A DNA stretch of 8,165 nt from Sutterella sp. (GCA_019418235.1 DYCH01000049.1:58962-67126); one strand, 5' to 3'. Shown: positions 1 through 6,560, counted from the first letter of the stretch. The notes: generated by a model not told the origin, from the sequence alone. Numbers and translations are program-made.

Positions 1-1173
1 GGGGCGGTCAGCCCCGACAATAAAGAACTCGGACAAGCCACCGTGAGCCTGCACTCTAGAAGCGAGCATGGTGTAATCTTCAGAAGCTCCAAATTGTTTT
101 TCTCTAACGACTTCTTTACATTCTGGAATCGATTCAGAGACCTTTGTGACTAAGCTCAAGAGCTCTTCGTCGTTTGACAGAGAAGATGCTTCACCAGCCT
201 TCGTAATTTGGCATTGCACGTCATAGCTTTGAGCATTGCCATTGATAATACGAGTTGCTTGTTCAACCATGTAGTTATTAATTTCCGTTGTTGCTCCGCG
301 AACTTCCATTTGCAAAAGTCCATGGGCAGGAACAACGTTTCGGAATTCCCCCGCTTCAATGTGACCAACATTCACACAACTCATTCCCTTGCTATGGGGA
401 GCCATTGCTTTGATTTGGGAAACGGTTGAGCATAAGCAAGCCAGAGCGTCACGACCCAGTTCAGGACTCATTGTCGGGTGAGCAGGTTTGCCTGTAAAGG
501 TGACGTCCAACTTTGTTGTTGCCAAAACATTTTGTGGATTTGTACAAATTTCCCCAGAGCGACAGCAAAGGGATAGGTGAGAACCCAAAATGTAATTAAC
601 ATCATCAAGAAGACCAGATGCTGCTTGAGCGGCTGCTCCACGAACCCCTTCTTCGGCGGGTTGGAAAATGAGTTTGATCGAACCTTTTAGATCTTGAGGG
701 TGTTCGGCAATCCAACGTGCCACCGTAAGGCCAATAGCCGTATGGCCATCATGGCCACAAGCGTGCATAGAACCTGGGTAACAAGAGGCGAAGTTTTCAA
801 CGTTGGGTTTATGTTGCGGATCGTCTGTTTCGGTGACACCTACACAATCAATATCGAATCTAAAGGCTGTTACAGGGCCGGCAATACCCGTTTCCCAAAG
901 TGCAATGCAACCGGTATAGCCTTGCATACGTTCTAAAAGTGCTTCATCAACGCCTTCCATCTTTGCCCGTACGAGATTTTTATTAACGAAAGCTTCAGGG
1001 CGACCCATGACGCAATCAAGTCCTACTTGTTGTGTCCCAAGAAAGATTTTCCAACCGAGAGATTCGAGCTCTTGAACAATACGAGCCGTGGTGCAAAATT
1101 CTCCCCAACCTTGTTCGGGTTTTTGATGGAGTTCTCGTCTGATAGCGACAGCGTTTTGAAAATAGTTTGTCAT
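1..1173 (-). CDS. AbgA-like M20 family amidohydrolase/metallopeptidase (3' end off the window)
   Basis: Starts at ATG 1173 with a GGAG ribosome site six bases upstream (1180-1183) and stays open for 391 codons to the left edge. The stop and about 45 residues are missing compared with the usual ~436. Seen: RRELHQ near residue 12, FRFDID (105-109), the metal site HACGHDGH (137-144; C139 and H141 as ligands), FQPAEEG (170-176) and GSH (197-199). A dimerisation domain follows, and MAPHSKG, VNVGHIEAG, RNVVPAHG and GASEDYTM match E. coli AbgA closely, as I recall that sequence. The last metal-binding HH motif would lie beyond the edge. The family is cytoplasmic and hydrolyses amide bonds; AbgA works with AbgB to split p-aminobenzoyl-glutamate. 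No AbgB partner is visible, though the operon continues to the left. The substrate here is inferred; another N-acyl amino acid is possible. It is second in an operon behind a DcuC-type transporter, 17 bases apart. Confidence 0.9.
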   Translation of the reverse strand, partial: MTNYFQNAVAIRRELHQKPEQGWGEFCTTARIVQELESLGWKIFLGTQQVGLDCVMGRPEAFVNKNLVRAKMEGVDEALLERMQGYTGCIALWETGIAGPVTAFRFDIDCVGVTETDDPQHKPNVENFASCYPGSMHACGHDGHTAIGLTVARWIAEHPQDLKGSIKLIFQPAEEGVRGAAAQAASGLLDDVNYILGSHLSLCCRSGEICTNPQNVLATTKLDVTFTGKPAHPTMSPELGRDALACLCSTVSQIKAMAPHSKGMSCVNVGHIEAGEFRNVVPAHGLLQMEVRGATTEINNYMVEQATRIINGNAQSYDVQCQITKAGEASSLSNDEELLSLVTKVSESIPECKEVVREKQFGASEDYTMLASRVQAHGGLSEFFIVGADRP

Positions 1174-1190
1174 TTATTTCTCCAGATTTT

Positions 1191-2465
1191 CTAGCAGATG
1201 AAATAAAGAATAACGAGCACGATGAGGGCAGCAGGGATGGTACGTTTGACCGTTTCAAGCGGAGAAACCATGGCGATACCCGAGATAAGGATCACACCAC
1301 CGGCTAACGGACTTCCCATACGACCTAAGCAACCAGCCATCATGGCAAGGTAGCCTAAGCTATCAATGGTCATACCAAATTGTTCCGCAAAGGGAGTGAC
1401 AGCTTCGTTAAAAGCAAAGGTAGCGGCATCTCCAGAACCCGTGATAAGAGCAAGAGCGAATGGGCCAAGAGCACCACCGAGCTTTGCGACTTCATTGGAG
1501 TGAGTGAGGTATTCAACTAAGACGTCAACAACACCGGCAGCACGTAAACCGGCGGCGAAAACGCCAGCCGCAATGATGATACCTAAGATACTGGCATAGC
1601 CTTTTCCCATACCATTAAAGAAGCGAGTAACAGCTTCTTCCGGATTGGTACGAGTCACTGCAAAGGCGTAAACAGAACCAATTAACATGGCGGTAGCAAC
1701 AGAGACTTTCCATTGCGGAACGCAAATCGAACAGGTCACCAAAATTGCGATAGGAATAAGAGGAGCAATGGCGTAAATAAGATTCGGCTTAAGTTCTTCT
1801 TCGGCGGTTTCAGTCTTGTCAAATGACATGGAGGCGCCAAAGTTCTTTGAATCATAATCGTGCATAAAGAAGCAAGTTAATGAAACAAAAAGAATGCAAC
1901 TGCCCGAAATAATGAGCGTGGTTGTCATGTGTGCGCCAATGAACTGCATGACTTCCATGTTGGCAATTTTGGAAATAAAGGGGTTGTGAGAAAGTCCTGG
2001 ATTTAAGTAGGCGGGCCCCATACTTGCGGCAACGCAAGCGGCGGCCGCAGCGGGTCGGAAACCGGCTCTAATCAAAAGCGGAACAAGGGTGGGACCAACA
2101 GCGGCAGCTAACCCGCCCATTGAAGGAATGGCCGTAGCAAGTGCATTCGTGACAATCATGCTAGCAGGCAACAAAAGAATGCCCAATTTTTTAAGTGGAC
2201 GCGTCAATAACGTTACGAGGTGCTTATCACAACCCGTTAAAGAAATGACGGCAGCAAAGCCCATTGCCGAACAAATGGCAATGATCAAACTAGAGTTGGT
2301 CATGGACTTGTCAAATTGACGAAAAGCCATGAATGGTTCAAGCGATAAGAAAGCCATTAAAAAGCCAGATGTGAGGAGCACTAATCGAGTCTCATATCGC
2401 TTTATCAATGCGTAAATGGTGCCAGCAACAACGATGATGGCCATCCAAAGGGTATATGACAACAT
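1191..2465 (-). CDS. DcuC-family anaerobic carboxylate/amino-acid transporter
   Basis: A 424-residue, very hydrophobic inner-membrane protein with roughly ten to twelve membrane segments. The start is set at ATG 2465 because AAGGAGA (2471-2477) sits just upstream. A 21-residue extension to 2528 is possible but polar and has no ribosome site. The C-terminal half matches E. coli DcuC in pattern: AAGVFAAGL (299-307), TGSGDAATFAF (342-352), CLGRMGSPLAGGV (379-391), SPLETVKRT (401-409). A hydrophilic loop (about 201-227) splits the two halves. DcuC family members carry C4-dicarboxylates under anaerobic conditions, but many relatives have other, unknown anionic substrates. The adjacent AbgA-like hydrolase, 17 bases downstream, suggests it imports that enzyme's substrate, for example an acyl- or aryl-glutamate, in the place AbgT takes in E. 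coli. It is divergent from two LysR-type regulators that probably control it. Family assignment is firm; substrate is a guess. Confidence 0.87.
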   Translation of the reverse strand: MLSYTLWMAIIVVAGTIYALIKRYETRLVLLTSGFLMAFLSLEPFMAFRQFDKSMTNSSLIIAICSAMGFAAVISLTGCDKHLVTLLTRPLKKLGILLLPASMIVTNALATAIPSMGGLAAAVGPTLVPLLIRAGFRPAAAAACVAASMGPAYLNPGLSHNPFISKIANMEVMQFIGAHMTTTLIISGSCILFVSLTCFFMHDYDSKNFGASMSFDKTETAEEELKPNLIYAIAPLIPIAILVTCSICVPQWKVSVATAMLIGSVYAFAVTRTNPEEAVTRFFNGMGKGYASILGIIIAAGVFAAGLRAAGVVDVLVEYLTHSNEVAKLGGALGPFALALITGSGDAATFAFNEAVTPFAEQFGMTIDSLGYLAMMAGCLGRMGSPLAGGVILISGIAMVSPLETVKRTIPAALIVLVILYFIC

Positions 2466-2583
2466 AAACTTCTCCTTGTGAAAGTTTTTGCCTGTTTTTA
2501 TTCTGAAACCCCAGTAGATCTTCCACAATGGACTAATTTAAAATATCATCATGTTTATAACGCAACAATGGGCGTTCATAAAT
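2466..2583. promoter_or_regulatory. Divergent promoter region between the transporter operon and the LysR pair
   Basis: The only non-coding space between the minus-strand transporter and the plus-strand regulator, so both promoters and any LysR operator must lie here. It is AT-rich. On the minus strand TTGTGG and CAGAAT stand 17 bases apart (about 2498-2526), a weak promoter candidate for the transporter. An AT-rich partly palindromic patch (2536-2546, AATTTAAAAT type) could be part of a T-N11-A LysR site. None of these is strong enough to fix a transcription start. Confidence 0.4.
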
Positions 2584-3534
2584 ATGAGAAAAACAGATGA
2601 AATTTTGCTGCTCGAGACGTTTATCTCTTTAGCTCAAAGCTTGAATTTGCAAAAGAGCTCGAGTCAATTGATGGTGGCTAAATCAACGTTGTCTCGTCGC
2701 ATTGATCAATTAGAACAACGGTTGGGTGTGGCCTTATTTGAGCGGCAGTCCCAAGGATTTGTTTTAACGGAAGATGGGAAAGACTTTTTAAATAGATCAA
2801 AAACTTTTTTGTCTTCTTATGTGCAAGCCACGGTTCCGTGGTGGCAGCAAACAAAGGCGCGTCATTTTATTCATCTCTCTTGCCCATACTCTCTTGGTAC
2901 AACACTTCTGATTCCTTGGATATCTGCCTATAGGCGTATGTATCCCAATGTTTTCTTTGATTTAGAACTCACTCTTGGGCATGTGCAGAGACTTTCTTCA
3001 TTTTGTGATTTGCGCTTTAGTCATGGAAAGATTCCAAGTGAAAGGGTTTACATCGAAAAGTTAGGTGGTATGCCACGAGTTATGTTGGCTAGCCCTGAGT
3101 ATTTGAAGTGCTTTGGAACACCACGGTCGCCGGAGGAGTTAGAAAACCACTCCCTTTTAGGAAGTCAGGATTTAATTTCTAATTTTTCTTTCTTTATTAA
3201 ACGCATTGGCGATCGAGAACGATTGAAAATTCCTTTTCACCCCTCCATTCGATTAAGAGATCACACAGGGGCTAAAAAAGCCGCGATCGCAGGTGCTGGT
3301 ATTGCGGTGCATGCGTTAAAGCACGACACCGTTGAAGAAATTGAAAATGGGAGTTTAGTTAAGGTGCTTCCGGACTGGGAACCGGAACCCTGTCCGATTA
3401 GTCTGCAAATTCCTATGTCGAAACCCATGTCAGAGAGTACAAAACAATTTAGAGACTTTATTTTTACTCAGTGGAATGCACATCCGATTTTATTGAAGGC
3501 AAATGAAATGGAGTTACTCAATGCAGAAGAATAA
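2584..3534 (+). CDS. LysR-type transcriptional regulator (first of a tandem pair)
   Basis: A LysR-family DNA-binding regulator. From the chosen ATG at 2584 it has 316 residues, the usual LysR size. The winged helix-turn-helix is at about residues 8-65: LLLETFISLAQSLNLQKSSS, then STLSRRIDQLEQRLGVALFE and LTEDGKDFL, all standard positions. A type-2 periplasmic-binding-like effector domain follows from about residue 88, ending in the typical GSLVKVLPDW segment. The start could be 2551 (327 residues); neither has a clear ribosome site, and 2584 puts the usual few residues before the first helix. It is divergent from the transporter/AbgA-like operon, so by LysR habit it should sense a substrate or product of that pathway. 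Its end overlaps the second LysR gene by 14 bases, so the two are probably co-translated. The effector is unknown. Confidence 0.9.
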   Translation: MRKTDEILLLETFISLAQSLNLQKSSSQLMVAKSTLSRRIDQLEQRLGVALFERQSQGFVLTEDGKDFLNRSKTFLSSYVQATVPWWQQTKARHFIHLSCPYSLGTTLLIPWISAYRRMYPNVFFDLELTLGHVQRLSSFCDLRFSHGKIPSERVYIEKLGGMPRVMLASPEYLKCFGTPRSPEELENHSLLGSQDLISNFSFFIKRIGDRERLKIPFHPSIRLRDHTGAKKAAIAGAGIAVHALKHDTVEEIENGSLVKVLPDWEPEPCPISLQIPMSKPMSESTKQFRDFIFTQWNAHPILLKANEMELLNAEE

Positions 3535-4441
3535 TCGACCCCCACTGGAGCACTGGCGCTATTTTGTTTGTTGCGTTGAAATGGGTAGTTTTCAAAAAGT
3601 AGCAGACACCTTTCAAACGGACGCTTCCTATGTGAGTAAATCGGTTAAGGATTTGGAAATCTTTGTTGGGGAGGCTCTGCTCAAAAGAAACCGCCCTCAA
3701 CTGACGCTGACTTGGGTTGGTCGAGAATATTACGAAAAGATCAAACCCTTATTAGATCAATCCAATTCGTTGTTCAAAAGTAAAAAAGTTGATTCCTTCA
3801 ATAAATTTAGAATTGCGGTGCCGGCAACGCTTTCGAAATTATTTATGCGTTGGATATCGGAGTTTGAAGCAAATAATGCTTCGGTCATTCCAGAGGTTGT
3901 TTTTTATGATAAAAAAGTGAAGCCGGTTTTGGGGGATTTTGACTACATCGTTACATTGGGAAGTTTCCCCAATGCGCGTGTTTACGCAACGGCATTGGGT
4001 TTGGTGCAAAGAATCATGGTAACGGCTTCATCGAATAAGCAGCGTCTGCAGGGCGTGACAGAGCCAGAAATGCTTAACGACCATAGTTTGGTTTCAGAGA
4101 AAAATAGTCTTGTGGTTCAAACACAAAATTTATCAATGACCTTAAAAATGAAGTTGTCATTTCAGGTTAACGATATTGTGACAGTGATAGATTCTGCTTT
4201 GCTTGAAAATGCAATTGCAATAGGAATGCCGAGATGGGCGGTATCTGATGCTCTCAATAACGGGAGCTTGTATCAAGTTCTTCCAGAGTGGTCATGTAGT
4301 CCGGAAACCGTGTGGTTATTAAGAAATGAAAAAGCGAAAAAGAATATTGAGGTCGAGAAATTTATTACTTATCTTCAGAATGCTTGGGTGAATACACCGG
4401 GGCTTTTGCCAAGTTACGACGTACGCAAGAATTCGCAATAG
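3521..4441 (+). CDS. LysR-type transcriptional regulator (second of a tandem pair)
   Basis: A 306-residue LysR-family regulator. The helix-turn-helix lies at about 11-70: HWRYFVCCVEMGSFQKVAD, SYVSKSVKDLEIFVGEALLK, LTLTWVGREYYEKI. The effector domain begins near residue 90 and ends with GSLYQVLPEW and VWLL. The start at ATG 3521 is chosen over 3503 because TGGAG (3509-3513) precedes it by seven bases. That ribosome site lies inside the end of the first LysR gene, giving a 14-base overlap and likely translational coupling. Several stretches line up with the first regulator in order (PxxL...WISxF/Y, then RVY...L...R.MV/L.AS, then N/DHSL, then GSL.xVLP.W), which suggests divergence after an old duplication. 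Its target is unknown. The neighbouring transporter operon or an antagonistic or heteromeric role with its partner are the obvious options. Confidence 0.88.
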   Translation: MQKNNRPPLEHWRYFVCCVEMGSFQKVADTFQTDASYVSKSVKDLEIFVGEALLKRNRPQLTLTWVGREYYEKIKPLLDQSNSLFKSKKVDSFNKFRIAVPATLSKLFMRWISEFEANNASVIPEVVFYDKKVKPVLGDFDYIVTLGSFPNARVYATALGLVQRIMVTASSNKQRLQGVTEPEMLNDHSLVSEKNSLVVQTQNLSMTLKMKLSFQVNDIVTVIDSALLENAIAIGMPRWAVSDALNNGSLYQVLPEWSCSPETVWLLRNEKAKKNIEVEKFITYLQNAWVNTPGLLPSYDVRKNSQ

Positions 4442-4460
4442 TTTTCTATAGACGGACACC

Positions 4461-4510
4461 AAAAGAAAAAGGGAATTTCTTAAGTCCTGTTGAAGACTCG
4501 AGAAATTCCC
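4461..4510 (-). terminator. Intrinsic terminator for pyrE, possibly two-way
   Basis: A perfect 10-base inverted repeat, GGGAATTTCT (4471-4480) and AGAAATTCCC (4501-4510). Between the arms is an inner AGTC/GACT pair (4483-4486, 4495-4498). Read on the minus strand the stem is followed by TTTTTCTTTT (4461-4470), a good intrinsic terminator about 20 bases beyond the pyrE stop. On the plus strand, after the second LysR gene, the following AATTT is weak, so termination in that direction is less certain. Confidence 0.8.
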
Positions 4511-4532
4511 AATTTACCGTTATCGGTAAGAA

Positions 4533-5204
4533 TTAGTTTTCACGCGAGGTAGCGATCAAACCACGGCGAGCAGCCCACGTCCAAGGCGTCTTCAACCATT
4601 CTTCAATGGTGGCTTGGAGCGCTTCATCGATCACGCCCATTTCAACGGCCTTATTGACGATCTTTTTGAATTCAATCATGCGATAGGTCTTAACACCAAC
4701 CTCTTCAAACAAGGCCTTGGTTTCGGTCATGTCGAAGTTCGTGATGCTCACGCAATCGGTAACGATGGCACCTTCTTCACGCAAGGTCTTGATGGCATCC
4801 AAGCAAGACAAACCCGTGGAGATATGGTCTTCAATCACCAAAACGCGCAAACCCTTAACGCTACCCCCTTCGATACGATCCAAGTCACCGTAGGTCTTAG
4901 CACGTTGACGAACGTAGATCGTCGGGCAGTTTAAGCGATAGGCAAGTGCAGCAGAGTGCGTCAAGCCACCGGCTTCAACGCCGGCGATCACGTCATATTC
5001 CAAGCCCCACTTTTCGATCAAGGAAGCCATGGTTTCGATCACATCGTGCCAAGCATCAGGGTGCGTAATCAACTTACGGTTATCAACGTAAATCGGGGTG
5101 ACTAAACCGGACTTCAGGCGCAACGGTTCTTCGGACAAGAAAGCGACTGCGTTTAACGTGAGCAAGTTTTCGGTCAAAATGTTTTCAGCAAGCATAGACG
5201 GCAT
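4533..5204 (-). CDS. pyrE: Orotate phosphoribosyltransferase
   Basis: A 223-residue cytoplasmic enzyme that joins orotate and PRPP to give OMP, the fifth step of pyrimidine synthesis. Seen: the orotate-site LKSGLVTPIYVDNRKL (30-45), GVEAGG (75-80), the mobile catalytic loop YVRQRAKTYG (97-106) with R99 and K103, and the PRPP-binding motif VLVIEDHISTG (121-131) with E125-D126. The loop and the C-terminal half, including SITNFDMTETK and the tail EEWLKTP, resemble the Bacillus-type enzyme more than the E. coli one. In that branch the position of E. coli K100 is not lysine either. The start at ATG 5204 is set by AGGAG (5213-5217); an upstream in-frame GTG at 5222 would overlap the previous gene and remove the ribosome site. 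The gene lies 14 bases behind the amidohydrolase and shares its leader. Lysine codons are nearly all AAG, suggesting strong expression. Confidence 0.92.
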   Translation of the reverse strand: MPSMLAENILTENLLTLNAVAFLSEEPLRLKSGLVTPIYVDNRKLITHPDAWHDVIETMASLIEKWGLEYDVIAGVEAGGLTHSAALAYRLNCPTIYVRQRAKTYGDLDRIEGGSVKGLRVLVIEDHISTGLSCLDAIKTLREEGAIVTDCVSITNFDMTETKALFEEVGVKTYRMIEFKKIVNKAVEMGVIDEALQATIEEWLKTPWTWAARRGLIATSREN

Positions 5205-5218
5205 ATTCAGTTCTCCTC

Positions 5219-6229
5219 TCACTTCACAGCCAAGGGTTCATACGGATCAATACCCAAAGCCATACGGCCGTTGCGGGTAGCAATTTCAACGAGGTCTTCG
5301 AAGTTGTCGTAGCGGCAACCCGTTGCCATCAAGGTCAATTCGTGCCACATGTCACCATTGCTCCAGGGCACCATGGCGTCGGCAACGTTATCCACACCGA
5401 TAGCCACACGAACACCGGCCGGAACCAATTCGTCAACCGGCGTCATGGAGTTGTGAGACGGGCCGATGGCTTCAGAGCGAGGCGTATCAATCCAAGCGGT
5501 CGGGCAGGCGATCATCATCACGCCGGCTTCGCGCATCAATTGATAGAGGCGTTGACGGTACTTCTTGGAGTGAGCGCCGATGGAGATACCGTGCACGCCG
5601 ACCACACGACCTTGGAGGCCGTATTCAATGGTCTTTTGGCACATGATTTCCGTTTCGTATTCCGTTGCTTGGTTAAATTGGTCAACGTGGGCGTGAATCA
5701 TCTTGCCCTTTTCCTTGGCCGTACCCATGATGATGTTCCAAGCTTCATCGGCCTTGCCGTAGTCGCGTTCGTCACGCTTGGGCAATGCACCGATGATGTC
5801 AACCAAGTCGGCACCGATGTCGAACCACTTACGAGCTTCAGGGTCGATCACGCCCTTTAACGTTTGGTTAGCGAACTTCACCGTCAATTGGTCTTTGTAG
5901 TGTTCGCGAGCCTTGAGACCAGCGATGATGGCGCGGTCTTCGCTTTGCGGGTCGATGTCAACGAAGGTGCACAAACCCGTAACGCCTTGGCTGATCATCA
6001 ATTCAAACATGGTGCAAAAGCGACCGTAGAAGATGTCAACGGTAGATTCTCTCTTAAGACGGTCAAGAGCGTCCCACTTTTGTTGCAAGGTGCAGGTGCG
6101 ACGCATGTTCATCACTTCGGGACTCAACGTAAAGGAACGGTCTGCGTGAGCGTGGGTATTGACCCAGCCGCCAGCCGCCTTAATCATCGGTTCCAACATG
6201 GCTTGGACAGTATTCGGTGTAGCCTTCAT
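5219..6229 (-). CDS. Cytosine-deaminase-like amidohydrolase
   Basis: A 336-residue amidohydrolase-superfamily TIM-barrel enzyme, with no N-terminal beta-sandwich segment of the usual length. Metal and active-site positions follow E. coli CodA: HAHADRS with H26 and H28, FANQ with Q122 (CodA Q156), HVDQ with H181 and D183 (CodA H214, D216), VVGVHGIS with H213 (CodA H246), IGVDNVADAMVPW with D280 (CodA D313). The notable change is Q184 where CodA has E217, its proton-shuttling acid, so cytosine deamination cannot be taken for granted. The start at ATG 6229 has AGAGAG upstream; a TTG start at 6259 is possible but less likely. It is first in an operon with pyrE, 14 bases apart, which points to a pyrimidine or related ring compound as substrate, perhaps by deamination or ring opening. 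It sits behind a leader with an attenuator. Codon use is strongly biased, as in pyrE. Confidence 0.82.
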   Translation of the reverse strand: MKATPNTVQAMLEPMIKAAGGWVNTHAHADRSFTLSPEVMNMRRTCTLQQKWDALDRLKRESTVDIFYGRFCTMFELMISQGVTGLCTFVDIDPQSEDRAIIAGLKAREHYKDQLTVKFANQTLKGVIDPEARKWFDIGADLVDIIGALPKRDERDYGKADEAWNIIMGTAKEKGKMIHAHVDQFNQATEYETEIMCQKTIEYGLQGRVVGVHGISIGAHSKKYRQRLYQLMREAGVMMIACPTAWIDTPRSEAIGPSHNSMTPVDELVPAGVRVAIGVDNVADAMVPWSNGDMWHELTLMATGCRYDNFEDLVEIATRNGRMALGIDPYEPLAVK

Positions 6230-6267
6230 TGTTCTCTCTCTTAGGTATGGGTAAAACAATAATTCTC

Positions 6268-6304
6268 AAAAAAAACGGCAATCCCTTCAAAAGGACTGCC
6301 GTTT
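6268..6304 (-). terminator. Leader terminator (attenuator) before the amidohydrolase-pyrE operon
   Basis: On the minus strand a 12-base-pair stem (arms 6293-6304 and 6273-6284, one G-U pair) closes an 8-base loop (6285-6292) and runs into eight U (6275-6268). This is a strong intrinsic terminator. It lies about 40 bases upstream of the amidohydrolase start, between the promoter and the gene, so it must be read through for the operon to be expressed. The stop codon of the upstream leader frame lies inside its loop. Confidence 0.82.
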
Positions 6305-6388
6305 GGAAACATTTTCCCCACATACCCAGCGAATAGCGCTGTGATAGCATCGAGCTCGATCGTGTGTGGGGAAGATAAATTTGTTCAT
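6287..6388 (-). CDS. Putative leader peptide of the amidohydrolase-pyrE operon
   Basis: A 33-residue open frame beginning MNKFIFPTHD and ending SKRQSF, too short for usual gene calling. The ATG at 6388 is preceded at eight bases by AGGG (in the minus RNA), a modest ribosome site partly held in a small hairpin (6395-6410). The TGA at 6287-6289 falls exactly in the loop of the leader terminator, so a ribosome finishing the peptide would cover the stem and prevent its folding. This matches the E. coli pyrBI leader logic: low UTP slows polymerase, the ribosome catches up, and transcription continues. The peptide has four arginines, two on CGA codons, and two cysteines, but no long run of one amino acid that would suggest classical amino-acid attenuation. 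It is probably not functional as a protein. Coding is inferred from position only. Confidence 0.55.
   Translation of the reverse strand: MNKFIFPTHDRARCYHSAIRWVCGENVSKRQSF
6314..6373. other. Nested inverted repeats in the operon leader (three-way-junction-like fold)
   Basis: Outer arms TTCCCCACA (6314-6322) and TGTGGGGAA (6365-6373) pair perfectly. On the plus strand the stem extends to 12 pairs with one G-U. Inside lie a 5-base-pair hairpin CAGCG/CGCTG (6327-6341) and a 12-base perfect palindrome ATCGAGCTCGAT (6349-6360). In the minus-strand leader RNA the fold ends nine bases before the terminator stem and overlaps the leader frame. It could serve as a pause hairpin or be rearranged by the translating ribosome. 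No known riboswitch consensus was recognised. Confidence 0.5.
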
Positions 6389-6478
6389 TTACTAAACCCT
6401 AGTCGGGGTTGTTCACAATTAACCCGCCATTTTAATCAAAAGTGGTTGTGAAAAACAAGGGGGTGTCACAAAAATTTC

Positions 6479-6507
6479 ACTATACCCATTCTAACGAATT
6501 TCCCCAA
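6479..6507 (-). promoter_or_regulatory. Candidate sigma-70 promoter of the amidohydrolase-pyrE operon
   Basis: On the minus strand TTGGGG (-35, 6502-6507) and TATAGT (-10, 6479-6484) are exactly 17 bases apart. Transcription would start near 6472, giving a leader of about 240 bases that contains the leader frame, the nested hairpins and the terminator. A weaker alternative lies further in: TTGTTT and TAAAAT with an 18-base spacer, about 6428-6457. Both lie upstream of the leader frame. Confidence 0.5.
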
Positions 6508-6560
6508 TCTAGATAGAACACAATAGAGCAAACGAAAAAATGAGTGAAAATCCTGAACGA

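Noticed and set aside
97..106. Idea that the PyrE protein is a new enzyme because catalytic-loop residue 100 (protein numbering, near base 4905-4907) is Gln and not Lys
   Set aside because: The Bacillus-type orotate phosphoribosyltransferases also lack Lys there and match this protein elsewhere, so ordinary PyrE function is the better reading.
2466..2528. 21-residue N-terminal extension of the transporter
   Set aside because: The added residues are polar and basic with no ribosome site, while ATG 2465 has AAGGAGA in place.
5205..5222. GTG start for pyrE overlapping the amidohydrolase stop
   Set aside because: It would bury the clear AGGAG ribosome site at 5213-5217 inside the coding frame; ATG 5204 is correctly spaced from it.
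5342..6244. Long plus-strand open frames (172 and 126 codons) opposite the amidohydrolase
   Set aside because: They are shadows produced by the strong codon bias of the real minus-strand gene; no domain pattern and no ribosome site.
6314..6373. Purine or TPP riboswitch
   Set aside because: The three-way-junction shape is suggestive, but none of the conserved core sequences of those classes is present.
6446..6471. CRP-type operator TGTGA...TCACA
   Set aside because: The half-sites are 14 bases apart, not the six of a CRP site.
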